NCBI RefSeq assembly: GCF_020075495.1
Contig: NZ_JABYQT010000007.1
Location: forward strand, 62,001-126,000
Reading direction: 5' to 3'
DNA from: Vreelandella aquamarina
GTDB taxonomy: Bacteria > Pseudomonadota > Gammaproteobacteria > Pseudomonadales > Halomonadaceae
DNA: 64,000 nucleotides
Shown: positions 39,775 through 50,700 of the stretch, one piece after another
How positions within the stretch are numbered: position 1 is the stretch's first letter
How the letters are laid out: every line of letters begins with the position of its first letter
The notes under the pieces: model-generated
Told to the model about the DNA's origin: nothing
Seen by the model: the letters and a program-made list of their open reading frames with translations, nothing else
The model's database searches: none
Position numbers and translations under genes: made by a program

Positions 39775-41007
39775 TCAACCGCCGAAATCATCCAGCATGA
39801 TGTTTTCGGGCTCGACACCCAGATCAAGCAGCAGTTTGATGACCGAGGCGTTCATCATGGGCGGCCCGCACATGTAGTACTCACAATCTTCAGGCGCCGG
39901 ATGGTCCTTCAGGTAGTTTTCATACAGCACGTTATGGATGAACCCGGTCGGGCCTTCCCAGTTATCTTCCGGCTGCGGATCGGAAAGAGCCAGATGCCAT
40001 TCGAAGTTCGGGAACTCTTCAGCAAGCTTGTCGTACTCTTCGTTGTAGAACGTTTCACGCCAGGAGCGTGCACCGTACCAGAAGGACATCTTGCGGTCAG
40101 ACTTCAGGCGCTTGAGCTGGTCGAAGATATGACTGCGCATCGGCGCCATGCCGGCACCACCGCCGATAAAGACCATTTCCGCGTCGGTGTCCTTGGCAAA
40201 GAATTCACCAAACGGCCCCATCACGGTTACCTTGTCACCCGGCTTCAGGCTGAAGACGTAGGTAGACATCAGGCCAGGCGGGTGGCTGCTGCCCGGAGGC
40301 GGCGTGGCGATACGGATGTTGAACTTGAGAAGCCCCTTTTCCTCAGGGTAGTTCGCCATGGAGTACGCGCGAATCACTTCCTCGTTGTTCTTGTGGGAAA
40401 CATCGAACAGCCCGAATTTTTCCCAATCGCCACGATACTCTTCCTCGATATCGAAGTCGGAGAACTTGATATCGTAAGGCGGCGCGACCAGCTGAACGTA
40501 ACCACCGGCACGGAAGGCCACTTCCTCGCCTTCAGGCAGCTTGAGGTTCAGCTCCTTGATAAAGGTGGCCACGTTGGGGTTGGCCGTGACTTCGGTTTCC
40601 CACTTCTTGACGCCAAACACTTCTTCAGGCACTTCGATCTTCATGTCCTGCTTGACCGGTACCTGACAGGAAAGACGCCAGCCCTCTTTCTTTTCACGCA
40701 TGGTGAAGTGTGACTCTTCGGTCGGCAGAATGGAGCCGCCGCCCTCTTCCACACGGCATTTGCACTGGGCGCATGAACCGCCGCCGCCGCACGCCGAGGA
40801 GAGGAAAATACCGTTTGCCGCCAGCGTATTCAAAAGCTTGCCGCCGGCCTGAGTCTTCAGGGTGTGTTCAGGGTCGTGATTGACTTCAATGGTCACGTCC
40901 CCGCTGCTCACTAGTTTGCTACGCGCTGCCAGGATAATCGCCGTCAAGCTGATGACGATGATCGTGAACATGACAACACCGAGCAAGATGATAGTTGTAT
41001 CAACCAT
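39775..41007 (-). CDS. nqrF: Na+-NQR subunit F (NADH dehydrogenase)
   Basis: 410 residues. An N-terminal membrane helix (about 6-27), a [2Fe-2S] ferredoxin domain with ligands C73, C79, C82 and C114, then FAD (RAYSMANYP) and NADH ([13 protein letters not shown]) binding domains ending in the usual LDDFGG. This subunit takes hydride from NADH and starts the electron path through the sodium pump. It is the last gene of nqrABCDEF, following nqrE by 69 bases. Confidence 0.98.
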   Translation of the reverse strand: MVDTTIILLGVVMFTIIVISLTAIILAARSKLVSSGDVTIEVNHDPEHTLKTQAGGKLLNTLAANGIFLSSACGGGGSCAQCKCRVEEGGGSILPTEESHFTMREKKEGWRLSCQVPVKQDMKIEVPEEVFGVKKWETEVTANPNVATFIKELNLKLPEGEEVAFRAGGYVQLVAPPYDIKFSDFDIEEEYRGDWEKFGLFDVSHKNNEEVIRAYSMANYPEEKGLLKFNIRIATPPPGSSHPPGLMSTYVFSLKPGDKVTVMGPFGEFFAKDTDAEMVFIGGGAGMAPMRSHIFDQLKRLKSDRKMSFWYGARSWRETFYNEEYDKLAEEFPNFEWHLALSDPQPEDNWEGPTGFIHNVLYENYLKDHPAPEDCEYYMCGPPMMNASVIKLLLDLGVEPENIMLDDFGG

Positions 41008-41076
41008 ATCGGCTTCCTATTGCTAAGGTTTCCTGTAACCCGGCGGCACTCTGCCGCCAGGTAAAACCGGCCCCGA

Positions 41077-41694
41077 TTAGAGCTGAATGCCCGAGAAAGA
41101 CATGAAGCCCAGCGACATCAGACCTACGGTGATGAACGTGATACCCAGACCCTGCAGGCCGCCTGGTACATCGCTGTATTTCAGCTTTTCACGAATGCCT
41201 GCCAGTGCCGTGATGGCCAGCGCCCAGCCAACGCCGGAGCCGAAGCCGTAGATGGCCGCTTCACCGAAGTTGTAGTTACGCTCGACCATGAACAGCACAC
41301 CACCCAGGATGGCGCAGTTTACCGTGATAAGCGGCAGGAATACGCCCAACGCGTTATACAGCGCGGGTACGTACTTATCCAGGAACATTTCAAGGATCTG
41401 TACCAGGGCCGCGATGACGCCGATATAGCTCAGAAGCCCCAGAAAGGAGAGGTCGATGTTTTCAGCACCGCTGATACCGGTCCAGGAGAGCGCCCCTTCC
41501 GCGAGCAGAAACTTGAATACCAGGTTATTGACGGGGACCGAAATGGTCAGTACGACGATAACCGCGATACCCAGGCCAAAGGCAGAAGACACCTTTTTTG
41601 ATACCGCAAGAAAGGTACACATGCCAAGGAAGAAGGCCAGTGCCAGGTTCTCGACAAAGACCGAAGCAACGAAAAGGCTTAAATAGTGTTCCAT
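41077..41694 (-). CDS. nqrE: Na+-NQR subunit E
   Basis: 205 residues, six membrane helices. The paired Cys positions in [13 protein letters not shown] and NCAILGG help hold the iron centre shared with NqrD. It forms with NqrD the inverted-topology core of the sodium pump. It follows the nqrD stop by one base, so translation is coupled. Confidence 0.97.
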   Translation of the reverse strand: MEHYLSLFVASVFVENLALAFFLGMCTFLAVSKKVSSAFGLGIAVIVVLTISVPVNNLVFKFLLAEGALSWTGISGAENIDLSFLGLLSYIGVIAALVQILEMFLDKYVPALYNALGVFLPLITVNCAILGGVLFMVERNYNFGEAAIYGFGSGVGWALAITALAGIREKLKYSDVPGGLQGLGITFITVGLMSLGFMSFSGIQL

Positions 41695-41695
41695 G

Positions 41696-42364
41696 TTACA
41701 CGGCCTCCTGTGGCTTGGAATTTTCCTTCATCTTGAACTCGGTTTCTTCTACCTGCTCGGGGTTGACTGAGCGCAGCACCCAGATCAGCAGCCCGATAAT
41801 GAAGAACGCAGAAGGCGGCAGCAGCAGCAGACCATTAGGTACATACCAGCCACCGTTTTGAACCGTCGGCAGAATGGTGAAGCCAAACACGCTACCCGCG
41901 CCCAGCAGCTCGCGGAAGAAGCCGACTACCATCAGTACGAAACCGTAGCCCAGTCCGTTACCGATACCGTCCAGAAACGACATGCCCGGCGTGTTGGACA
42001 TGGCAAAGCCTTCAGCGCGGCCCATGACGATACAGTTGGTAATGATCAGACCAACGAAGACCGAGAGCTGCTTGGACATTTCGTAAGCATAGGCCTTGAG
42101 AATCTGATCCACCACGATAACCAGCGATGCAATGATGGTCATCTGCACGATGATACGGATCGCGGAAGGGATGTGGTTACGAATCAGCGATACGAAGAAG
42201 CTAGAGAGCGACGTTACAAAGATAACGGCCAGCGCCATTACCAACGACACGCTCATGCTGGTGGTTACTGCCAGCGCCGAACAAATCCCCAGAATCTGAA
42301 GTGCAATCGGGTTGTTCTGGAAGATTGGCGCTGTTAAAACGCTTTTTGCATTGACGTCCGCCAT
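41696..42364 (-). CDS. nqrD: Na+-NQR subunit D
   Basis: 222 residues, six membrane helices. ICSALAVT and [15 protein letters not shown] contain the cysteines facing those of NqrE for the intramembrane iron centre. Length and motif order match the family. Three bases separate it from nqrC. Confidence 0.97.
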   Translation of the reverse strand: MADVNAKSVLTAPIFQNNPIALQILGICSALAVTTSMSVSLVMALAVIFVTSLSSFFVSLIRNHIPSAIRIIVQMTIIASLVIVVDQILKAYAYEMSKQLSVFVGLIITNCIVMGRAEGFAMSNTPGMSFLDGIGNGLGYGFVLMVVGFFRELLGAGSVFGFTILPTVQNGGWYVPNGLLLLPPSAFFIIGLLIWVLRSVNPEQVEETEFKMKENSKPQEAV

Positions 42365-42366
42365 GA

Positions 42367-43188
42367 TTAAGCCCCCTCACCGTCTTCGAAGTCAGTATCG
42401 GTGTTTTCGGCATCCTCAGGCTCGGTACCCTCGCGGAATTTCGCAAGGTAAGGACCAAAGCCTTCTTCGCTCAGCCAGAACTGCAGCATATTGGTCACAC
42501 CATTACTGGTGAGCGTTGCACCGGATAACGCGTCCACTTCATATTCGTTGCTCGCGCCGCCCTTGGTCAGGTGGATCGCCGGTGAGAGGTCGCCCTCTTC
42601 ATCGTAGATCTCCTTGCCTTCCCACTGTGCCTGCCAGCGCGGGTTGTTGACCTCGGCGCCCAGGCCCGGCGTCTCGCTGTGATCGTAGTATGTGATACTC
42701 ACGATCGTGTTGCCGTCACCTTCGATCGATAGAAAGCCCATCATGCGGCCCCACAGGCCTTGACCACGAATCGGCAGAACGATCTGGTCCGGGTTTTCTT
42801 CATCGCCTACCAGATAGACGGTGGCGTAGTTCTCCACACGCGAAAGGCCTGCGATATCACGATCACCCGAAAGGGTACGGCCCGTTGCCGGGTCACGTGC
42901 CGCTTCGAAACCATCGAAGGTCTCCGGGTCGAACTCATCGGTGTAATCACCGGTTTCAAGCTCGACCACGCGCGCGGTGATCTGCTCACGGAACGCTTCT
43001 TCCACATCCATGCCCGGCTCATACAGACGCGCCACGTTGAGGATGTTGGTCTTGCGATCCAGTTCCTGATTGAGCTGCTGCGTGGGACGCAGTGCGACAG
43101 CGGCCGTCGAAACGATCACCGAACACACGATACACAGCGCAAACGCCACAATCAGTATCTTCTTGATGGAGTTATTACCTTGTGCCAT
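42367..43188 (-). CDS. nqrC: Na+-NQR subunit C (FMN-binding)
   Basis: 273 residues. One N-terminal membrane helix, then a periplasmic FMN-binding domain; the covalent FMN goes on Thr225 in [10 protein letters not shown] (the same number as in Vibrio cholerae). The C-terminus is prolonged by about 16 acidic residues beyond the usual end, rich in E and D. The start overlaps the nqrB stop by one base (TAATG). Confidence 0.97.
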   Translation of the reverse strand: MAQGNNSIKKILIVAFALCIVCSVIVSTAAVALRPTQQLNQELDRKTNILNVARLYEPGMDVEEAFREQITARVVELETGDYTDEFDPETFDGFEAARDPATGRTLSGDRDIAGLSRVENYATVYLVGDEENPDQIVLPIRGQGLWGRMMGFLSIEGDGNTIVSITYYDHSETPGLGAEVNNPRWQAQWEGKEIYDEEGDLSPAIHLTKGGASNEYEVDALSGATLTSNGVTNMLQFWLSEEGFGPYLAKFREGTEPEDAENTDTDFEDGEGA

Positions 43189-44414
43189 TAGGCAGTCTCC
43201 TCGGCCGGTACGCCAGTACGCTTGATGCGGCGCTTGATATTGGCCTGGACGAAGAAATGGTCAATCAGCGGTGCAAACAGGTTGGCGAACAGGATGGCCA
43301 GCATGATGCCTTCCGGGAAAGCCGGATTGACCACGCGAATCAGTACCGTCAATACACCGATCAATGCGCCAAAGATCAAGCGGCCCTGGTTGGTCATGGA
43401 AGCAGATACCGGGTCGGTCGCCATGAAGACCATACCGAACGCAAAACCACCGATCACGAAGTGCCAGTACCACGGCATGTCGAACATGGGGTTGGTGTCA
43501 GAGCCAATCAGGTTGAAAAGCGTACTGGTCAGCACCATACCCAAAAAGACGCCCAGCATGATTCTAAACGAGGCGATTCGGGTATAGAGCAGCACTAGCG
43601 CACCCGCCAGGATGGCAAGCGTTGACACCTCGCCTACCGACCCCGGTACGTAGCCAAGGAAAGCGTCCCACCAGCTGTAGGTATTGGTGAGCGTATCCAT
43701 GCCGTCCTGGAAGGCCATGGACAGCGCGGTCGCGCCGGTATAACCATCAGCTGCCACCCAGATTGCGTCGCCGGAGATCTGCGCCGGATAGGCAAAGTAG
43801 AGGAAGGCACGGCCGGTCAGCGCCGGGTTGAGGAAGTTCTTGCCGGTACCGCCAAAGATTTCCTTGCCGATCACCACGCCGAAAGTAATACCAAGCGCTA
43901 CCTGCCAAAGCGGAATGGTCGCCGGAAGAATCAGCGCGTAGAGCACCGACGTGACGAAGAAGCCTTCGTTGACTTCATGACCGCGCTTGATGGCGAACAG
44001 AACTTCCCAGAAGCCGCCGACCGCAAAGGTCACCAGGTAGATAGGCAGGAAGTAGACAGCGCCCAACGCGAAGTTGGCCCACAGGCTGCCCGGATCATGG
44101 CCTGCGGCAATCGCCAGGAAAAGCGTTTCGCGCCAGCCACCCAAGGCCGCATAGCCGGCATCGATGGCAACGTTGGCCTGCCAGCCTGCATTCCACATGC
44201 CAAAGAACATGGCCGGGAAGGTGCAGAGCCAGACAGTGATCATGATGCGCTTGAGGTCGATACCATCACGCACGTGCGCCGTGGTCTTGGCAACGCTGGG
44301 CGGCGAGTAGAAGATGGTGTCTACCGCTTCGTAGAGCGGATAGAACTTTTCGTACTTGCCACCTTTATGAAAGTGCGGCTCGAGACTATCGAGTGTTTGT
44401 CGAATACCCATCAT
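43188..44414 (-). CDS. nqrB: Na+-NQR subunit B (riboflavin/FMN membrane subunit)
   Basis: 408 residues, about ten membrane helices. The covalent FMN Thr is T229 in [13 protein letters not shown]. It holds the sodium channel and the quinone site at the interface with NqrA. The start overlaps the nqrA stop by one base (TGATG), with GAGGCC upstream. Confidence 0.98.
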   Translation of the reverse strand: MMGIRQTLDSLEPHFHKGGKYEKFYPLYEAVDTIFYSPPSVAKTTAHVRDGIDLKRIMITVWLCTFPAMFFGMWNAGWQANVAIDAGYAALGGWRETLFLAIAAGHDPGSLWANFALGAVYFLPIYLVTFAVGGFWEVLFAIKRGHEVNEGFFVTSVLYALILPATIPLWQVALGITFGVVIGKEIFGGTGKNFLNPALTGRAFLYFAYPAQISGDAIWVAADGYTGATALSMAFQDGMDTLTNTYSWWDAFLGYVPGSVGEVSTLAILAGALVLLYTRIASFRIMLGVFLGMVLTSTLFNLIGSDTNPMFDMPWYWHFVIGGFAFGMVFMATDPVSASMTNQGRLIFGALIGVLTVLIRVVNPAFPEGIMLAILFANLFAPLIDHFFVQANIKRRIKRTGVPAEETA

Positions 44415-45763
44415 CAGGCCTCTTTCTCGATCATGGTGAGATTGTCACGCAGGATGGGGCCATACTCGTACTTGCCGGGACAAACGTACGTGCAAAGCGC
44501 CAGGTCCTCTTCGTCTAACTCAAGACACCCAAGTTGCATGGCAACTTCAATGTCGCCCACGATCAGCGAACGCAGCAGCTGCGTTGGCATGATATCCAGT
44601 GGCATGACCGTCTCGTACGAACCAACCGGTACCATGGCACGCTCGGAGCCATTGGTCGACGTGGTGGGTGCGTAGTTGCGCAGTCCCTTGATGCGGGAAA
44701 GATAGATCCCTAGAACCGAATGACGATCGGCGCCGAGAGACAGCCAACCCAGCAAGGCACGCTTGTTGCCTTCCTCGAGCAGGCTGATCTGGTTGCTGAA
44801 ACGGCCGAGGTACGACAGCTGACCTTCTGCGGTAAAGCCCGAGAAGACGGAACCGGAAATAACGCGAGTGTCTTCTGGTTTGATGACTTCGCCGGCCAGG
44901 AGTTCCTCGGTGCTAGCACCCAGGCGGGTACGCACAAGACGAGGCTTCTCGGCACGCGGGCCGCCGATGGCGACGATGCGTTCGGTTTTCAGCTGGCCTT
45001 CTGCAAACATCTTGCCAAAGGCCATCACATCCTGATAACCGATGTGCCAGACTTTTCTGTGCAACGCCACCGGCGAGAGGTAGTGAATATGCGTACCCAC
45101 AAGGCCCGCCGGGTGTGGACCTGCAAAGCTTTCGGCCCTTACGCCGTCGATATCCGCGCCAGGAATCTTCGCATCAGCCCCCGTGCACAGAAAAACGTTG
45201 CCCTCGGTCAGGCGTGTTAGCACCTTGAGGCCGTCTTCAAACGCTTGGGTATCTTCATTGATGATAACGGCGGGGTCGGCACTCAGCGGGTGCGTATCCA
45301 TCGCCGTCACGAAAATATCGGCAGGCTTGCTGTCAATGGCAGGCGTTCGTGAGAAAGGACGCGTGCGCAGTGCCGTCCAGAGTCCTGTTTCAACCAGTTG
45401 GTCGACTACCAGCTGACGATCAAGTTGCGCTAAAGAAGAGCGATCATGGGAAGCGAATGTCATCGCCTCTTCATTTTCATCGACTTTAATGACAACAGAC
45501 AGCAGACGACGCTTTTCGCCACGGTTTATTGCGACTACTTCACCGCTGGCAGGCGCGGTAAAACGCACCCCTTCCACTTTCTTGTCGGTAAAAAGTAGCT
45601 GGCCCAGTTTGACCTTATCCCCTTCCTGAACTTCCATGGTTGGCTTCATGCCAACGTAGTCAGTGCCCAGGATTGCCACGTAACGCACAGGCTGCGCATC
45701 TTCAATACGCTGCTCGGGCGCTCCCGTGATGGGGAGATCCAGGCCTTTTTTGACTTCGATCAT
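44414..45763 (-). CDS. nqrA: Na+-NQR subunit A
   Basis: 449 residues, soluble and membrane-associated. It starts [18 protein letters not shown], the family start. It contributes to ubiquinone binding and carries no covalent cofactor. It is the first gene of the nqr operon, with a candidate promoter about 135 bases upstream. Confidence 0.98.
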   Translation of the reverse strand: MIEVKKGLDLPITGAPEQRIEDAQPVRYVAILGTDYVGMKPTMEVQEGDKVKLGQLLFTDKKVEGVRFTAPASGEVVAINRGEKRRLLSVVIKVDENEEAMTFASHDRSSLAQLDRQLVVDQLVETGLWTALRTRPFSRTPAIDSKPADIFVTAMDTHPLSADPAVIINEDTQAFEDGLKVLTRLTEGNVFLCTGADAKIPGADIDGVRAESFAGPHPAGLVGTHIHYLSPVALHRKVWHIGYQDVMAFGKMFAEGQLKTERIVAIGGPRAEKPRLVRTRLGASTEELLAGEVIKPEDTRVISGSVFSGFTAEGQLSYLGRFSNQISLLEEGNKRALLGWLSLGADRHSVLGIYLSRIKGLRNYAPTTSTNGSERAMVPVGSYETVMPLDIMPTQLLRSLIVGDIEVAMQLGCLELDEEDLALCTYVCPGKYEYGPILRDNLTMIEKEA

Positions 45764-45904
45764 AGTCTCGCCCAGTTGATGGATCGGATATACGAAGGTA
45801 AGGGGTTCGAATGCTTATTTTCTGCCCAGTGAATTCTTATTTTCTGTCAGATTGTTACCAGTCAGGCCCAAGCACCGCTTGAACCACCCCGAAAAATCTT
45901 CCGC

Positions 45905-45933
45905 ATTATAAAGATAAGCGCGGCCAATGACCA
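45905..45933 (-). promoter_or_regulatory. Candidate sigma-70 promoter of the nqr operon
   Basis: On the minus strand TGGTCA (45933-45928), a 17-base spacer and TATAAT (45910-45905). The start would be near 45898, giving a leader of about 135 bases. It is the best consensus pair upstream of nqrA. Confidence 0.5.
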
Positions 45934-45990
45934 CATCCCTGATACCCTCAAAAAGTGTTATGCGGCCAACAATTGCAGTTGATTTTCCAA

Positions 45991-46017
45991 TTAAAAACGC
46001 CACCCGAAGGTGGCGTT
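45991..46017 (-). terminator. Intrinsic terminator of the GAPDH gene
   Basis: A 9-bp stem (45996-46004 with 46009-46017) closed by a stable TTCG tetraloop on the minus strand, then TTTTTAATT. It is 60 bases past the GAPDH stop. Confidence 0.93.
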
Positions 46018-46076
46018 GAGAAAATGCGAAGCGTTGGCGAAAGCCGTTTGACCGGCGATTCACCCACTTATAGGCA

Positions 46077-47537
46077 TCAACCGCGGTGTGGCAGCTTGAG
46101 AAACTCCACGTTCGACATCTGCTGCAGGATACGAATTACCTGACAGCTGTAGCCAAATTCATTGTCGTACCATACGTACACGACTACATGATTGTCATTG
46201 GCCAGCGTTGCCTTGGCATCGACGATACCTGCGTGACGATTGCCGACGAAATCCGATGACACGACTTCGGCAGAATCCACGAAGTCGATCTGCTTCTGGT
46301 ATGCCGAGTCGATGGACATGCGACGCAGATAGTCGTTGAGCGACGCGGCATCGGCAGGCTTGTCCAGCGTCAGGTTCAAGATGGCCATGGAGACATTGGG
46401 GGTAGGCACACGGATGGCGTTGCCGGTCAGCTTGCCTTCAAGCTCGGGCAAGGCCTTGGCCGCCGCTTTCGCCGCGCCGGTTTCGGTCAATACCATGTTG
46501 AGCGCCGCGCTGCGGCCACGACGATCACCCTTGTGATAGTTATCGATCAGATTCTGGTCGTTGGTGTAGGCGTGAACGGTTTCCACGTGGCCATTGGCAA
46601 CGCCGTACTCGTCGTTGAGCACCTTGAGCACCGGCACGATGGCATTGGTGGTGCAGGAGGCCGCCGAGACGATGCGGTCGTTTTCATCGAGCGTGGCGTG
46701 ATTTATGCCATATACGATATTCTTGATATCGCCCTTGCCGGGAGCGGTCAGCAGGGCCTTGGCAGCTCCCTTGCACTCCAGGTGCTGACCCAGCCCCGCT
46801 TCGTCGCGCCAGATACCGGTATTATCGACGATCACGGCGTTGTCGATACCGTAGGCGGTGTAATCGATCTCGCTGGGCGAATCGGCGTAGATCACCTGAA
46901 CCACGTTACCGTTGACGGTCAGCGTGCGCGCCTCGGCATCGACCGAAATCGTGCCTTCGAACGGGCCGTGCACGGAGTCACGGCGCAGCAAGCTGGCACG
47001 CTTTTCCAGATCCTTGGCCACATCGCCCCGGCCACGCACCACAATGGCACGCAGGCGCAACAGGTTGCCGCCACCGGCCTTCTCGACCAGCACGCGCGCC
47101 AGCAGGCGGCCGATACGGCCAAAGCCGTACAGCACCACATCCTGAGGCTCGCCCTTGCTCGCGCCGGGCTGATAACCCTCGATGATATCCTTGAGCTCGC
47201 GGCGCAAAAACGCATCAAGGTCGCCAGCCCCCTGCTTTTTGAACGTGACCGCAAGCTTGCCGACATCCACGTGAGCAGGCCCCAGGTTGAGCGTGCTCAT
47301 GGCCTCGACGATGGGAAAGGTATCCTCGACCGACAGCTCGGTGCCTTCGATCTTGCGCACGAAGCGATGGTCCTTGATGATACGAATGACCGATTGATTG
47401 ATCAGCGAGCGCCCAAACATGGTGGCCACAACGTTGTTCTGACGATACAGGCGCCCGACCAGCGGGATCATCTGCTCTGCCAGGGCTTGATTGTTCTGCC
47501 ATTCCTGAAAAACGGTCTCGGAAGCTTGCTGACTCAC
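46077..47537 (-). CDS. Glyceraldehyde-3-phosphate dehydrogenase, long form
   Basis: About 486 residues. A 140-residue N-terminal helical extension precedes the dehydrogenase (VVLYGFGRIGRLLARVL). The catalytic Cys is in SAASCTTNAIVPVL, and the His in the following catalytic-domain region. This long form is typical of Pseudomonas and relatives next to mfd and nqr. It oxidises or forms glyceraldehyde 3-phosphate; a gluconeogenic bias is possible but not shown here. The start is taken at the GTG at 47537 (MSQQASETVFQEW), with GAGG six bases upstream; an ATG (47549) and a TTG (47567) lie in frame further up. Confidence 0.9.
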   Translation of the reverse strand: MSQQASETVFQEWQNNQALAEQMIPLVGRLYRQNNVVATMFGRSLINQSVIRIIKDHRFVRKIEGTELSVEDTFPIVEAMSTLNLGPAHVDVGKLAVTFKKQGAGDLDAFLRRELKDIIEGYQPGASKGEPQDVVLYGFGRIGRLLARVLVEKAGGGNLLRLRAIVVRGRGDVAKDLEKRASLLRRDSVHGPFEGTISVDAEARTLTVNGNVVQVIYADSPSEIDYTAYGIDNAVIVDNTGIWRDEAGLGQHLECKGAAKALLTAPGKGDIKNIVYGINHATLDENDRIVSAASCTTNAIVPVLKVLNDEYGVANGHVETVHAYTNDQNLIDNYHKGDRRGRSAALNMVLTETGAAKAAAKALPELEGKLTGNAIRVPTPNVSMAILNLTLDKPADAASLNDYLRRMSIDSAYQKQIDFVDSAEVVSSDFVGNRHAGIVDAKATLANDNHVVVYVWYDNEFGYSCQVIRILQQMSNVEFLKLPHRG

Positions 47538-47701
47538 GTGCGGCCTCATGGGGTTGGTAAAATCCAATGTATTATCCCGGCCTTACCAATAAGCCGCAAT
47601 GAATGGATGGTCGCACGCCATGTAGGGGTATTACAGAAAATGGCGTTTGACTACAAACTCAAAATGGGCTCTGGTGGAAACCGCAGCGGGCAGGTCTCTA
47701 A

Positions 47702-47741
47702 CTGAAACGGGTCATCGTGTATGATCATTACTCCGTTTCAG
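47702..47741 (+). promoter_or_regulatory. Inverted repeat in the mfd upstream region
   Basis: A 9-bp perfect dyad CTGAAACGG / CCGTTTCAG (47702-47710 and 47733-47741), 22 bases apart, with a TATGATCA -10-like and palindromic centre. It ends 19 bases before the mfd ATG. It could be an operator or an mRNA hairpin. Confidence 0.45.
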
Positions 47742-47760
47742 CGCAAAACGATACCTGACT

Positions 47761-50700
47761 ATGCCATCATTCTCTCTGCTCGAACCGCCCCAGCCGCAAG
47801 GGACACGCGACACGCTCTATTGGACAGCGCCACCGGGCAGTGCGTCTGCACTGGCGCTTTCCCAGGTAGCCTCGAGCGCCCCTTTGCTGGTGATCACCCC
47901 AAGCACCGCCAGCGCCCAGCGCCTGGAACAGGACCTGGCGTTTTACAGCGATGTTCCGGTGCTGCCCTTTCCTGACTGGGAAACCCTGCCCTACGACAGC
48001 TTTTCGCCACACCAGGACATCGTCTCGGCGCGTCTGCGCACGTTGCGCCTGCTTCAGGACGGTGTGCGCGGCATCGTTCTGGTACCGATCAATACGTTGA
48101 TGCAGCGCCTGCCGCCCGTCTCGTATATTGCCGGACGCGTGATGTCGCTCAAGGCTGGCGCCAAGCTCGACCGGGAAACGTTCAGGGAATCATTGAGCCG
48201 CGCCGGGTATCGCGCGGTTGAAACCGTTTATGAGCCCGGCGAGTACGCCATGCGCGGCGCCTTGATCGACCTGTTTGCCATGGGCATGGACGAGCCGATC
48301 CGCATCGATCTATTCGACGACGAGATCGACACGCTTCGACACTTCGACCCCGGCAGCCAGCGCTCAACCGACAAGGTAGGAACCGTCGAGCTGCTGCCTG
48401 CTCATGAGTACTCGCTGAGCCGCAGCGCCATTGCCTGCTTTCGCGAGCAGTTTGAAACCCTGTTCGACGTCGACCCACGCCAATGCCCGCTGTACAACGA
48501 TGCGCTCAAGGCTATCCCCTCGCCCGGACTCGAACACTATCTGCCGCTGTTTTTCGATGAAACCGCTTCGCTTTTCGATCACCTGACCGATGACACCCGT
48601 GTCGCCCTGCTGCCCGGCGTCTTCGACGCCGCCGAACAGCACTGGCGCTCCATCGAGTCGCGTTATGCCAACCTGGGGGTCGACCCGACCCGCCCGCTTC
48701 TGCCCCCGCATCGAGCGTTCTTTCCGGTAAGCGATGTGTTCTCGGCCATCAAGGCACGCCCTCGTATCGAGCTGACCAACCATTCCGAGCAGCGACACGC
48801 CCTGACGCCCAATGCCCAGGCGCTGCCGCCACTGGCGATCAATGCCCGGGCGAAGGAGCCCCTGGCGGAGCTTGCTGGCTTTCTTGAGAAGCAGCCTGAG
48901 CTTCGCGTGCTGTTTGTGGCCGAGTCCCGCGGACGGCGTGAAGCGCTCGAGGAAATACTCGCGCCACTGACCCGCGCCCTGCCCCACGTGGAGAGCTTCC
49001 AGGCCTTTCTGGCGGGCCCGCATGCCCATGCGATTACCGAAAGCCTGGTGGATAGCGGCCTGTGGCTGACCGACCCCAACATTGCGGTCATCAGCGAAAC
49101 CGAACTGTTTGGCGAAGTGGTGCGCCAGAGCCGGCGGCGCGAAAAGGCCACCGACGACAACGAACTGGCGGTGCGCCACCTCTCGGAGCTTCGAGAAGGC
49201 GCGCCTGTCGTTCATCAGGCCCATGGCGTCGGCCGCTATCTGGGGCTCGAGACACTGTCGGCAGGCGGCCAGGCCAACGAGTTTCTTGCGCTCTCCTACG
49301 CCGATGGCGCCAAGCTTTATGTACCGGTAGACAGCCTGCATCTGATCTCTCGCTACAGCGGGGCGGACGATGAACTGGCGCCGCTGCACAAGCTGGGCTC
49401 GGACCAGTGGGAAAAAGCCAGACGCAAGGCGGCCGAGAAGATTCGCGACACGGCGGCGGAGCTGCTGGATGTTTACGCTCGACGCGAAGCCCAGCAAGGC
49501 GTGGTCTACGACGCTCCAGGGGATGAATACGTGCGTTTTGCCGCCAGCTTTCCCTTTGAAGAAACCCCCGACCAGCAGGCTGCTATCGAAGCCGTGATCG
49601 AGGACATGGTTTCTCCACAGCCGATGGACCGTGTCGTGTGCGGCGATGTCGGGTTCGGCAAGACAGAAGTGGCCATGCGCGCCGCCTTCCTGGCCGTTCA
49701 GTCGGGCCGACAGGTAGTCGTGCTGGTGCCTACCACGCTGCTTGCCCGCCAGCATTTCGAGAACTTCCGCGACCGCTTCGCTGACACGGCGGTCAATATT
49801 CGGCTTATCTCACGCTTTACCGCAGGCAAGGAGATGACGCAGACCCTGGAAAGCATCAAGAGCGGCCAGACCGATATCGTGATCGGTACGCACAAGCTGC
49901 TGTCCAAAAGCGTCGAGCTGCCCAAGATGGGGCTTCTGATCATCGATGAAGAGCACCGCTTCGGTGTTGCCCAGAAAGAGAAGCTCAAGACGCTTCGTGC
50001 CGAAGTAGATATCCTGACGCTGACGGCGACCCCCATCCCGCGCACGCTCAACATGGCGATGAGCGGCATTCGAGATCTGTCGATCATTGCAACGCCGCCG
50101 GCCAGACGCCTGTCGGTGAAGACCTTCGTCCAGCAGCGCGACAACAGCATCATCAAGGAAGCCCTGCTGCGCGAGATACTTCGCGGTGGTCAGGTCTACT
50201 TTCTGCACAACGAAGTCAAGAGCATCGAGAATGCCGCCGAGCAGATCCGCGAACTGGTACCCGAAGCCAGAGTGGCGGTCGCCCATGGCCAGTTGCCCGA
50301 GCGAAGCCTTGAGCGAATCATGTCCGATTTCTATCACCGGCGCTTCAACGTGCTGGTATGCTCGACCATCATTGAAACCGGCATCGATGTGCCCAGCGCC
50401 AACACCATCTTGATCGAGCGCGCCGACAAGTTCGGCCTGGCCCAGCTTCATCAGTTGCGCGGGCGCGTCGGGCGCAGCCACCATCAGGCCTATGCCTATC
50501 TGCTGACACCGCCGCCCAAGGCCATGACGCGTGATGCGGTCAAGCGCCTGGAGGCCATCAGCGCGTCCGACGATCTGGGCGCCGGCTTTACCCTGGCAAG
50601 CCACGACATGGAGATTCGCGGGGCAGGTGAACTCTTGGGCGATGAACAAAGCGGCCAGATGGAAACCATTGGCTACACGCTCTATATGGAAATGCTCGAC

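Larger units (their letters stand above)
45764..46076. other. Intergenic region nqrA-GAPDH
   Basis: 313 bases. It contains the GAPDH terminator and the candidate nqr promoter listed separately; no ORF or RNA gene was seen otherwise. Confidence 0.5.

Noticed and set aside
48364..49755. 463-residue minus-strand open frame inside mfd.
   Set aside because: It is a shadow of the mfd reading frame; mfd is complete with all helicase motifs.
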